Source: Microvirga soli
GTDB lineage: Bacteria; Pseudomonadota; Alphaproteobacteria; Rhizobiales; Beijerinckiaceae
NCBI RefSeq assembly: GCF_016734765.1
Contig: NZ_JAERQE010000001.1
Location: 124,001 to 188,000, forward strand
DNA: 64,000 bases
Direction: 5' to 3'
A program made the translations under genes and the position numbers. Shown here piece after piece: positions 18,588-26,912 of this stretch. Each line of letters starts with the position of its first letter. The first letter of the stretch is position 1. Under the pieces are notes generated by a model. That model searched no databases. It saw only the letters and a list, made by a program, of their open reading frames with translations, and was not told where the DNA came from.

Positions 18588-20308
18588 GCGCAGGGTCCAT
18601 GGTGCAGGCTGCCGAAATCCTTCTCGTCGAGGATTCGGAAACCCAGGCGCTGCAGCTGCGCCACATGCTGGAGACGAACGGTTTTCATGTGTCCTGGCGC
18701 TCGACCGCGGAGGCCGCTCTCGACGGGCTGAACGAAAAGCTTCCCGACCTCGTCATCGCCGATTATCACCTGCCCGGCATGAACGGTGACGAGCTGACCC
18801 GGCAGATGCGCCTGAACGTTCGCACCCGTGCCATCCCGGTCATCATGCTCACGCAGGCCCAGGAACGCACCGTCGAGCGGCAGGGGCTCGAGAGCGGGGC
18901 CGACGCCTACATCTCCAAATCCGCCGAGCAGGAGCTGATCATCCTACGAATCAAGGCTCTGCTACGCCGGCGCCCGTCCCTCATCAGCGATGAGCAGGAA
19001 GAGCGGCAATCGCCCAGCTTCGGGGCCTTCCGCCGGGCCTGCATCCTGATCGTGGACGACAGCCTCACGCAGCGCACCTATCTCCAGAACATGCTGGTCC
19101 ATGAAGGCTATGCGGTCACGACAGCGGCAAATCCCGCCGAGGCGCTCCGGCTGATGCGCTCGGCGGACGCGAACTGGGACTGCGTCCTGGTCAACCTTCT
19201 GAGCCCGCATTTCGACGGCATCGAGCTGTGCCGCCAGTTCAACGTCCACCGGGGCCTCGCGCCCCTGCCCGGAACGGACGCTCCGAGCTTTGCCATCGTG
19301 GGCCTCGGCAACGAGGAAGGCGGGCAGCTCCTCGCCCGGGCCTTTACCGCAGGCGTCGACGATATCGTTCCCACGAGTATCGAGGCCGACGGGATGCGGG
19401 TGCGCATCCGCGCGCTGGTCCGGCGCAAGCTCATGCAGGACGAGAACTGGCGCATCGAAGCGGAGCTGCGCGAGCGCGAACTCGCCCTCGCCCGGGCTCG
19501 GGCCGAGGCCGCCTCGGCCGAGGCGCTCGCCAAGGCGAACCGAGAGCTGGAAGAAGCCAACGACCTCCTGAAAGGAACTCAGGCCCAGCTGGTCCAGGCC
19601 GCCAAGATGGCCTCTCTCGGAGAACTGGTGGCGGGCATCGCCCACGAGATCAACAATCCCCTGGCTTTCATCCAGGCGCACCAGGGAACCGTGGAGCGGC
19701 TGCTCGCCGAGATCGCCGCCAAACTTCCCCCGGAGTCGGGACTGGAGCGGCAGGTTCAGAAATCCCGCGACCGGATCGGCGCCATGAAGCTGGGGTTAGG
19801 CCGGATTCAGGAACTCGTCCTCAACCTTCGGCGCTTCTCGCGACTCGACGAAGGCGATTTTCAGACCGTCAACGTGCCCGAATCGATCGAGACCGTGCTG
19901 GCGCTGCTGGGCCACAAGCTGGGCACCCGAATCGACGTGCGCCGACGCTACAATGCGGTTCCGGATCTCTACTGCTCACCCGCCCTGCTCAACCAGGTTG
20001 TCATGAATATCGTCGGCAATGCCGCCGATGCGATCAAGGGGACGGGCGGCATAGACATTGAAACCGAGAGCGACGAGACAACCTATACGATCAGGATCAG
20101 CGATACGGGACCGGGAATCTCTCCGGAATTGCGGGAGCGCATCTTCGAGCCTTTCTTCACCACCAAGCCCGTCGGGTCTGGAACTGGACTTGGCCTAGCC
20201 ATCGCCTATAGCGTGGTCCAGGCCCACAAGGGATCAATCACAGTAACGGCCGGGCCGGCGGGCGGCGCCAGCTTCGTCATCACGATCCCGAGGCAGATTG
20301 TTTCATGA
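18584..20308 (+). CDS. REC-REC-histidine kinase hybrid (CheS3-like)
   Basis: 574 aa: receiver 1 (about 9-135) with acceptor Asp60 in IADYHLPGMNG and a conserved Lys in YISKSAE; receiver 2 (about 152-285); a helical linker; HisKA with His354 in GIAHEINNP; HATPase with NIVGNAADAI, SDTGPGISPELRERIF and GTGLGLAIAYS. In receiver 2 the acidic pair Asp158-159 is kept, but the acceptor position reads Asn204 (VLVNLLSPHFDG), and the Lys position reads as DIVPTSIE, so it is probably a pseudo-receiver. The layout matches CheS3 of Rhodospirillum centenum Che3, a kinase controlled through its receivers by the CheA hybrid. Coupled to cheB and to the next gene by ATGA overlaps. No membrane segment. Confidence 0.92.
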   Translation: MSAGSMVQAAEILLVEDSETQALQLRHMLETNGFHVSWRSTAEAALDGLNEKLPDLVIADYHLPGMNGDELTRQMRLNVRTRAIPVIMLTQAQERTVERQGLESGADAYISKSAEQELIILRIKALLRRRPSLISDEQEERQSPSFGAFRRACILIVDDSLTQRTYLQNMLVHEGYAVTTAANPAEALRLMRSADANWDCVLVNLLSPHFDGIELCRQFNVHRGLAPLPGTDAPSFAIVGLGNEEGGQLLARAFTAGVDDIVPTSIEADGMRVRIRALVRRKLMQDENWRIEAELRERELALARARAEAASAEALAKANRELEEANDLLKGTQAQLVQAAKMASLGELVAGIAHEINNPLAFIQAHQGTVERLLAEIAAKLPPESGLERQVQKSRDRIGAMKLGLGRIQELVLNLRRFSRLDEGDFQTVNVPESIETVLALLGHKLGTRIDVRRRYNAVPDLYCSPALLNQVVMNIVGNAADAIKGTGGIDIETESDETTYTIRISDTGPGISPELRERIFEPFFTTKPVGSGTGLGLAIAYSVVQAHKGSITVTAGPAGGASFVITIPRQIVS

Positions 20309-22206
20309 CCTTGCCGAGCGAGATGAACCCAACGAATGGCACGATCCTGGTCGTCGACGACGAGCCGGACATCCTGATCGCCCTCGAAGACCTCTTCGAG
20401 AACGATTACCGGGTGCTGACGGCCTCGTCTCCCACCCAAGCCCTGGACATCCTTCGGCTTGAGCCGGAAATCGCCATCATCATCTCGGACCAGCGCATGC
20501 CGGAGATGCAGGGCGACGAGTTCCTGGCGAAAGCCCGAAACGTCTCGGATGCGGAAGCCATTCTTCTCACCGGATATGCGGATCTGAAGGCGGTCATCGG
20601 CGCGGTCAACAAGGGCCGCATCATGGCCTACGTGCCCAAGCCCTGGGATCCCGCCGCCCTCTCCAACATGGTTGCCACCGCCTACCAGCGGCGCATGCTG
20701 GCGCGGGAGCTCGACACCGAACGCGCGCTCCTGCACGGATTGATGGAGAGTACGGGCGATCTGATCTCGTTCAAGGATCTGGAAGGCCGCTTCGTGCGCC
20801 TGAATGCCGGCAAGGCCAAGAGCCTCGGATGCAGAGCCGGCGACTGCCTGGGCCACAGGGAAAGGGATTACATCGCGCCCGAGCGGGCCGCGATGATCGA
20901 GGAGGCGGAGCGCCGCGCTATTCAAGCGCGCCAGCCCGACGAGGTGATCGAGGAGCGCACCCTGCCCGACGGCAAAACGCAATGGTTCCTCATCAATCAC
21001 ATTCCGATTCTGGATGAGCAGGGCAGCGTCACCAATCTGGCCACCATCGAGCGCGACATCACGGAGCGCAAGCTGATGGAAATGCGCCTGCGTCAGGCCG
21101 ACAAGATGCAGGCGCTCGGCACCCTGGCCGGAGGCGTGGCTCACGACTTCAACAACCTGCTGATGGCGGTGCTCGGAAGCCTGGACCTCGCCTCGCGCCG
21201 GGCGCCCGACGATCCGCGCCTGACCCGCCTTCTGCAGAATGCCACTTATGCGGCCGAGCGGGGCGCATCCCTGACCCAGAGGCTCCTGAGCTTCAGCCGC
21301 CAGCGGGACCTGAGATTGCAGGCCGTGGACGTGAACCAGGTCATCACCGGGATGAGCGACCTGCTGACCCGCACGCTCGGCGGCGTGATTCGGATCGAGC
21401 GGCATCTCACGGAAGAGCTTTGGGCCGCCATGGTCGACCCGGACCAGCTCGAACTGGCCATCCTGAACCTGTGTATCAATGCCCGCGATGCCATGGCCGA
21501 GAACGGGGTTCTCACCCTGTCGACGCGGAAAGAGGCCGTCGAGGAAGGCCGGATCACCGATCTCACCAGCGGGGATTATGTGGTTATCTCGGTTGTAGAT
21601 ACCGGCAGCGGCATTCCGCCCGAGGTGTTGGCGCGGGTGCTGGAGCCCTTCTTCACCACAAAGGAGGTGGGCAAGGGGACAGGCCTGGGCCTTCCCATGG
21701 TCTACGGTCTGGCGCAGCAATCCGGCGGCACGGTCACGATACAGAGCACGGTTGGCGTCGGCACGACGGTGGAACTCTATCTCTCACGCGCCGTGGAGGC
21801 ACAGGACGACAGGCACCAGGAGGAGCAGTCCATCGCCCACGATGCTCCCAAGGTCCGTATCCTGCTCGTTGATGACGATGCGGAAGTTCGCACGGTGACG
21901 GCGGCCTACCTTAGCGAGATGGGCCACCGGGTCGTGGAAGCAGCCGACGGATCCTCAGCCCTGGACATTCTGAAGGCCGACGACCACCTCGACGTGCTGA
22001 TCGCTGACTTTGCCATGCCGGGCATGACCGGAACCGACCTCGCCTGCAAGGCCCGTGAAGTCCGTCCCGACGTCGGCATCCTGCTCGTGACCGGATACGC
22101 CGATCCCAAGCGCGTTCCGGACGGATATCTGATGCTGCACAAGCCGTTCAGCCGCGCCGACCTCGCCACGAAGGTCAGCGAGGCCACCGGGCAAAAGCAG
22201 CGATGA
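20305..22206 (+). CDS. REC-PAS-histidine kinase-REC hybrid sensor kinase
   Basis: Soluble hybrid kinase of 633 aa. The N-terminal receiver (SDQRMPEMQGDEF, ILLTGYADLKAV, PKPWD) is of the type that often precedes HD-GYP or NtrC-like outputs. A PAS domain follows (about 140-265, DLISFKDLEGRFVRLN), then HisKA with His280 in GGVAHDFNN, then HATPase (NLCINARDAM, DTGSGIPPEVL, GTGLGLPMVYG). A C-terminal receiver carries IADFAMPGMTG and LHKPFS. All acceptor residues look intact. It ends the chemosensory operon, coupled to the CheS-like gene by ATGA. No DNA-binding, GGDEF or EAL domain follows, so its phosphoryl target must lie elsewhere. Confidence 0.92.
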   Translation: MTLPSEMNPTNGTILVVDDEPDILIALEDLFENDYRVLTASSPTQALDILRLEPEIAIIISDQRMPEMQGDEFLAKARNVSDAEAILLTGYADLKAVIGAVNKGRIMAYVPKPWDPAALSNMVATAYQRRMLARELDTERALLHGLMESTGDLISFKDLEGRFVRLNAGKAKSLGCRAGDCLGHRERDYIAPERAAMIEEAERRAIQARQPDEVIEERTLPDGKTQWFLINHIPILDEQGSVTNLATIERDITERKLMEMRLRQADKMQALGTLAGGVAHDFNNLLMAVLGSLDLASRRAPDDPRLTRLLQNATYAAERGASLTQRLLSFSRQRDLRLQAVDVNQVITGMSDLLTRTLGGVIRIERHLTEELWAAMVDPDQLELAILNLCINARDAMAENGVLTLSTRKEAVEEGRITDLTSGDYVVISVVDTGSGIPPEVLARVLEPFFTTKEVGKGTGLGLPMVYGLAQQSGGTVTIQSTVGVGTTVELYLSRAVEAQDDRHQEEQSIAHDAPKVRILLVDDDAEVRTVTAAYLSEMGHRVVEAADGSSALDILKADDHLDVLIADFAMPGMTGTDLACKAREVRPDVGILLVTGYADPKRVPDGYLMLHKPFSRADLATKVSEATGQKQR

Positions 22207-22386
22207 TGGCTCTCCCAGCCTGACGGATCCCTTGCCCGATTGTGGACAAACCTGCCCTGGACGACCACTGACCCTATACTGGTAAGAATCGCGGAAATTT
22301 GACCGTTAAAAGCCATCTTTCAGGCTGCCCCACGGGCAGAAAATGGTTAATTTCCTCTAAAAATTATCCATTGTTGCATCGACAGA

Positions 22387-22416
22387 TTGACAATATCGGG
22401 GCTTCGCACCTTAACT
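22387..22416 (+). promoter_or_regulatory. Probable sigma-70 promoter of the dpp operon
   Basis: TTGACA (22387-22392) is followed after 18 nt by TTAACT (22411-22416). This puts the start near 22423 and leaves a leader of about 40 nt before dppA, which has AAAGG as ribosome binding site. The surrounding 258-nt gap is AT-rich and also has a small hairpin (CTGCCC-CAC-GGGCAG, 22325-22339). Confidence 0.5.
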
Positions 22417-22464
22417 CCGTCACAGAACGGCCATGAGTAGAGCCGTCTCAGAGGACCAAAGGTA

Positions 22465-24066
22465 ATGAAAAAATCAGCCCTTTTCGCAGCCATCTGCGTT
22501 CCGGCCTTCCTGGCCGCCGCTCCGCTGGCCGCCAAGACCCTCGTTTACTGCTCCGAAGGCAGCCCGGAGAACTTCTACCCCGGCATCAACACCACCGGCA
22601 CCTCGTTCGACGTGAACGAGCACATCTACGACAACATCGTGGATTTCGAGCGCGGCGGCACCAAGGTCGTTCCGGGCCTGGCCGAGAAGTGGGACATTTC
22701 GGCTGACGGCACGGTCTACACCTTCCATATCCGCAAGAACGCGAAGTTCCACTCCAACAAAGGCTTCAAGCCAACCCGCAACGTGAACGCCGACGACATC
22801 GTATTCATGTTCGAGCGTCAGTGGAAGGAAGAGAATCCTTACTTCAAGGTCACGAGCCCGAACCACTCCTACTTCACCGACATGGGCATGCCCAAGCTGC
22901 TGAAGTCGGTCGAGAAGGTTGACGACTACACCGTCAAGATCACGATCAACCAACCTGAGGCTCCGTTCCTCGCCAATCTCGCGATGCAGTGGGCTGGCGT
23001 GCAGTCGAAGGAATATGCCGATGCGATGCTGAAGGCCGGCACCCCTGAAAAGGTCGACCAGGACCCCATCGGCTCCGGCCCGTTCTTCCTGGTGCAGTAC
23101 CAGAAGGACGCCATCGTTCGCTTCAAGGCTTTCCCTGAATATTGGGGCGGCAAGGCGAAGATCGACGATCTCGTGTTCGCCATCACGCCTGATGCTTCCG
23201 TCCGCTGGGCGAAGCTCCAGAAGGGCGAATGCCACGTCATGCCGTACCCGAACCCGGCTGACCTCGAGGCCATCAAGAAGGACACGAACGTCACGCTGAT
23301 GGAACAGCCTGGCCTCAACGTTGGCTATCTGGCGTACAACACCACCAAGAAGCCCTTCGACGATGTACGCGTCCGCAAGGCGCTCAACATGGCGATCGAC
23401 AAGAAGGCCCTCGTCAAGGCGATCTACCTCGACTCGGGCGTGCCCGCCACCAACCCGATCCCGCCGACGATGTGGTCGTACAACAAGTCCATCAAGGACG
23501 ACGAGTACAACCCGGAAGCGGCCAAGAAGCTCCTGGCAGAGGCCGGCTATCCAAATGGCCTCGAAACCGACCTGTGGGCTATGCCCGTCCAGCGCCCATA
23601 CAACCCGAACGGCAAGCGCATGGCCGAGCTGATGCAGGCCGACCTGGCCAAGGTCGGCGTGAAGGCCGAGATCAAGTCCTATGAGTGGGGCGAGTATCGT
23701 AAGCGCGCCCAGGCTGGCGAGCACCAGACAGTGCAGCTCGGCTGGACCGGCGACAACGGCGATCCGGATAACTTCCTGCACACCCTGCTCGGCTGCGCCT
23801 CGGCACAGAGCGCCTCCGGCTCGAACGTTGCGAAGTTCTGCTATAAGCCTTTCGACGATCTGGTCACCAAGGCGAAAGTCGTGACCGATCAAGCTGAGCG
23901 CACGAAGCTCTACGAGCAGGCCCAGGTGATCTTCAAGGAGCAGGCTCCCTGGTTCACCGTGGCTCACGCCGTGCAGCTGAAGCCGGTCCGCAAGGAAGTC
24001 GTCGACTTCAAGCTCTCGCCTTTCGGTCGCCACACCTTCTACGGCGTGGACATCAAGGGTAAGTAA
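22465..24066 (+). CDS. dppA: Dipeptide/peptide ABC transporter substrate-binding protein
   Basis: Periplasmic solute-binding protein (SBP family 5) that delivers di- or oligopeptides to DppBC. 533 aa, normal length; a signal peptide ends near LAAKTL. DppA-type sequence throughout: TLVYCSEGSPENFYPG at the mature N-terminus, a YNTTKKPFDDVRVRKALNMA block and LGWTGDNGDPDNFLHTLLGC towards the end, the last being typical of DppA. First gene of a five-gene importer. A strong hairpin terminator directly follows, so dppA is probably made in excess over the membrane genes. Confidence 0.95.
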   Translation: MKKSALFAAICVPAFLAAAPLAAKTLVYCSEGSPENFYPGINTTGTSFDVNEHIYDNIVDFERGGTKVVPGLAEKWDISADGTVYTFHIRKNAKFHSNKGFKPTRNVNADDIVFMFERQWKEENPYFKVTSPNHSYFTDMGMPKLLKSVEKVDDYTVKITINQPEAPFLANLAMQWAGVQSKEYADAMLKAGTPEKVDQDPIGSGPFFLVQYQKDAIVRFKAFPEYWGGKAKIDDLVFAITPDASVRWAKLQKGECHVMPYPNPADLEAIKKDTNVTLMEQPGLNVGYLAYNTTKKPFDDVRVRKALNMAIDKKALVKAIYLDSGVPATNPIPPTMWSYNKSIKDDEYNPEAAKKLLAEAGYPNGLETDLWAMPVQRPYNPNGKRMAELMQADLAKVGVKAEIKSYEWGEYRKRAQAGEHQTVQLGWTGDNGDPDNFLHTLLGCASAQSASGSNVAKFCYKPFDDLVTKAKVVTDQAERTKLYEQAQVIFKEQAPWFTVAHAVQLKPVRKEVVDFKLSPFGRHTFYGVDIKGK

Positions 24067-24085
24067 GGCTTTTCCATTGGCCTCC

Positions 24086-24117
24086 GGCGGAGCAGTCTCT
24101 GGCTGCTCCGCCTTTTT
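24086..24117 (+). terminator. Hairpin terminator/attenuator between dppA and dppB
   Basis: GGCGGAGCAG (24086-24095), 7-nt loop, CTGCTCCGCC (24103-24112), then TTTTT. A perfect 10-bp stem with a T-run inside an operon usually gives partial termination, raising the amount of binding protein relative to permease. Confidence 0.85.
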
Positions 24118-24130
24118 CCGTTTTTAAGAC

Positions 24131-25141
24131 ATGATCCGCTTCATCCTCACACGTCTGAGTCTCCTCATTCCGACCTTCATCGGAATTACGCTGGTGGCTT
24201 TCTTCCTAATCCGGCTCGTCCCTGGCGACCCGATCGAAACCATGGCCGGTGAGCGCGGCATCGATCCTGCGCGTCACGAGCAGTTGAAAAAGGATTTCGG
24301 CTTTGATCAGCCCCTGCTGGTCCAGTATGGAATCTATATCAGCCGCGTCCTGCAAGGTGATCTCGGCAAATCGATCGTCACGCGCGAATCCGTCCTGACA
24401 GAATTTCAGAGCCTATTCCCGGCAACGGTCGAATTGGGCGTCTGCGCCATTCTGTTTGCCTTGCTGCTCGGGATTCCGGCCGGCATTCTGGCAGCCACAC
24501 GGCGAAATTCGATCTTCGATCACGGCGTAATGGGCTTGTCCCTCACCGGTTATTCCATGCCGATCTTCTGGTGGGGCCTGATCCTCATTCTGCTGTTCTC
24601 CGTACAGCTCGGATTGACACCGGTTTCCGGCCGCATCGATGTTCTCTATTATATCGAACCGGTGACAGGCTTCCTGTTGATCGACTCTCTCCTGTCGGAG
24701 GATGAGGGAGCGTTCCTCTCAGCATTCGAGCACCTGATCCTGCCGACTATCGTTCTCGGGACCGTGCCGCTTGCGGTCATTGCCCGCATGACGCGCTCGG
24801 CCATGCTCGAGGTTCTGGGAGAGGACTACATCCGTACGGCGAAAGCCAAGGGTCTTTCGCGTTTTCGCGTGATCGCCCTCCATGCCCTGCGCAATGCCAT
24901 GATTCCGGTTGTGACCGTGATCGGCCTGCAGGTGGGCGTGCTCTTCACCGGCGCCATCCTGACCGAGACGATCTTCTCCTGGCCGGGCATCGGCAAGTGG
25001 CTGATCGAGGCGATCTTCCGCCGCGATTATCCTGTCCTCCAAGGGGGCCTCCTGCTCGTTGGCGCCATCGTCATGAGTGTGAATCTGCTTGTCGATTTGA
25101 CTTATGGCCTCATCAATCCGCGCATTAGGCATACGCGATGA
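24131..25141 (+). CDS. dppB: Dipeptide ABC transporter permease DppB
   Basis: Inner-membrane permease of 336 aa with six predicted helices. It contains the binding-protein-dependent (EAA) motif region IRTAKAKGLSRFRVIALHAL and the family end TYGLINPRIRH. An N-terminal RFILTRLSLLIPTFIGITL helix is typical of DppB/OppB. It pairs with DppC, whose start overlaps its stop (ATGA). The extended periplasmic part (DVLYYIEPVTGFLLIDSLL) is common in this subgroup. It lies 13 nt downstream of the intra-operon terminator. Confidence 0.94.
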   Translation: MIRFILTRLSLLIPTFIGITLVAFFLIRLVPGDPIETMAGERGIDPARHEQLKKDFGFDQPLLVQYGIYISRVLQGDLGKSIVTRESVLTEFQSLFPATVELGVCAILFALLLGIPAGILAATRRNSIFDHGVMGLSLTGYSMPIFWWGLILILLFSVQLGLTPVSGRIDVLYYIEPVTGFLLIDSLLSEDEGAFLSAFEHLILPTIVLGTVPLAVIARMTRSAMLEVLGEDYIRTAKAKGLSRFRVIALHALRNAMIPVVTVIGLQVGVLFTGAILTETIFSWPGIGKWLIEAIFRRDYPVLQGGLLLVGAIVMSVNLLVDLTYGLINPRIRHTR

Positions 25142-26052
25142 CCACTGAAACCATGGAAGCTCCGGCTGTCGCCGCGCCGACGGCCACCCCTCCCCATCCT
25201 TTGCGCGAGTTCTGGGGCTATTTCAGCGCCAATCGAGGAGCCGTTGCCGGCCTTTTCGTAATCGTTGGCGTGGTGCTGATCGCTCTCCTCGCGGATGTGG
25301 TGGCCCCCCACTCTCCTTACATCACGGACACGACAATCGCCCTGAAGCCGCCATTCTGGCAGGAGGGCGGATCGATCGCCTATCCTCTCGGCACGGATCC
25401 GATCGGACGCGATATGCTCTCGCGTCTCATCTACGGCGCGCGCCTCTCGCTGCTGATCGGCATCGTCGTCGTGATGGTCTCGATTGTTGTCGGCACAATC
25501 CTCGGCCTCATCGCCGGCTATGTGCGCGGCGTGACCGAGATCGCAATCATGCGCCTGATGGACATCATCCTTACCCTGCCAAGCCTTCTGCTCGCAATCG
25601 TGATCGTGGCGATCTTAGGTCCCGGCCTCATGAACTCGATGATGGCGGTAGCGTTGGTGATCCTGCCGCATTACGTGCGCCTTGCACGCGCGGCCGTCAT
25701 CACCGAGGTTTCGAAAGATTACGTGATGGCCGCTCGCGTCAGCGGTGCCGGACCCTTGCGCCTGATGTTCAAGGAAGTGCTGCCGAACTGCACAGCGCCC
25801 CTGATCGTGCAAGCCTCGCTCGGCATCTCCACAGCGATCCTGGATGCCGCCGCGCTCGGCTTCCTCGGCCTTGGCGCGCAGCCGCCCTCCCCCGAATGGG
25901 GAACCATGCTGGCCGATGCCCGCGAGTTCGTGCTCCGCGCCTGGTGGGTCGTGACCTTCCCGGGCCTTGCCATCCTCATCACGGTGCTTGCCTTCAACCT
26001 GCTGGGCGACGGTCTGCGCGACGCCTTCGATCCGAAACTGAAGAGGTCCTGA
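25138..26052 (+). CDS. dppC: Dipeptide ABC transporter permease DppC
   Basis: Second permease subunit, 304 aa, ATGA-coupled to dppB. It has the N-terminal cytoplasmic segment and first helix of the OppC/DppC family, GTDPIGRDMLSRLIYGARLS, and the EAA loop DYVMAARVSGAGPLRLMFKEV with LGLGAQPPSPEWG. These are diagnostic for the family. The product forms the transmembrane pore with DppB. Confidence 0.95.
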   Translation: MTTETMEAPAVAAPTATPPHPLREFWGYFSANRGAVAGLFVIVGVVLIALLADVVAPHSPYITDTTIALKPPFWQEGGSIAYPLGTDPIGRDMLSRLIYGARLSLLIGIVVVMVSIVVGTILGLIAGYVRGVTEIAIMRLMDIILTLPSLLLAIVIVAILGPGLMNSMMAVALVILPHYVRLARAAVITEVSKDYVMAARVSGAGPLRLMFKEVLPNCTAPLIVQASLGISTAILDAAALGFLGLGAQPPSPEWGTMLADAREFVLRAWWVVTFPGLAILITVLAFNLLGDGLRDAFDPKLKRS

Positions 26053-26054
26053 TC

Positions 26055-26912
26055 ATGGCACTTCTTGAAATCGAGAATCTCGTCGTCGAGTTTCAGACCT
26101 CCGGCGGCATGTTCCGGGCGGTCGACGGCGTGTCGCTCAAGGTTCACGAGCGCGAGGTCCTGGCGATCGTGGGCGAGTCGGGCTCGGGCAAATCCGTGTC
26201 GATGCTCGCAGTGATGGGCCTCCTGCCGTGGACGGCGAAAGTCACGGCCGACAAGATGACCTTCAATGGTCGCGACCTTCTGACGTTGTCCGATTCCGAG
26301 CGCCGCAAGATCGTCGGCAAGGATATCGCGATGATCTTTCAGGAGCCGGTGGCAAGCCTCAATCCCTGCTACACGATCGGCTTCCAGATCGAGGAAGTGC
26401 TGCGCTTCCACCTCGGCCTCGGGCGGAAGGAGCGGCAGGCGCGTGCCATCGAGTTGCTGACCGCGGTCGGCATCCCGGATCCCGCCGAGCGCCTGGAATC
26501 GTTCCCGCATCAGATGTCTGGCGGTCAATGCCAGCGCGTGATGATCGCCATGGCCATCGCCTGCAACCCGAAGCTCCTGATCGCCGACGAGCCGACCACC
26601 GCGCTCGACGTCACGATCCAGAAGCAGATCCTCGACCTTCTCGTGAAGCTTCAGGCCGAGCACGGGATGGGCATGATCATGATCACCCACAACATGGGCG
26701 TGGTCGCAGAGACCGCCGACCGTGTCGTGGTTCAGTACAAGGGCCGCAAGATGGAAGAGGCGGACGTTCTGTCGTTGTTCGAGAACCCGCGCAGCAACTA
26801 CACGAAGGCGCTTCTCGCCGCCCTGCCCGACAATGCGACGGGCGATCGCCTGCCTACCATCGCGGATTATTTCAAGGACGGAAGCGAGATCTCCGGAGCA
26901 GCCGTATCATGA
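26055..26912 (+). CDS. dppD: Dipeptide ABC transporter ATPase DppD
   Basis: ATP-hydrolysing subunit. Walker [10 protein letters not shown]-loop [10 protein letters not shown], signature MSGGQCQRV, Walker [13 protein letters not shown] and switch His in ITHNM are all present. ATG 26055 was chosen because it aligns with DppD starts and has AGAGG upstream; the longer frame reaches into dppC. At 285 aa it is shorter than typical DppD (about 325). The usual C-terminal Cys/Pro-rich oligopeptide-transporter tail is missing: the sequence ends [16 protein letters not shown]. Coupled to dppF by ATGA. Confidence 0.93.
   Translation: MALLEIENLVVEFQTSGGMFRAVDGVSLKVHEREVLAIVGESGSGKSVSMLAVMGLLPWTAKVTADKMTFNGRDLLTLSDSERRKIVGKDIAMIFQEPVASLNPCYTIGFQIEEVLRFHLGLGRKERQARAIELLTAVGIPDPAERLESFPHQMSGGQCQRVMIAMAIACNPKLLIADEPTTALDVTIQKQILDLLVKLQAEHGMGMIMITHNMGVVAETADRVVVQYKGRKMEEADVLSLFENPRSNYTKALLAALPDNATGDRLPTIADYFKDGSEISGAAVS

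Noticed and set aside
22347..22361. TTAA-N7-TAAA, resembling a CtrA site, upstream of dppA
   Set aside because: Only 7 of 8 core bases match, and such sites arise by chance in AT-rich spacers; nothing else links dpp to cell-cycle control.
22474..24033. 519-aa frame on the minus strand
   Set aside because: Antisense shadow of dppA: no ribosome binding site and no family motif, while the plus frame is a clear binding protein.
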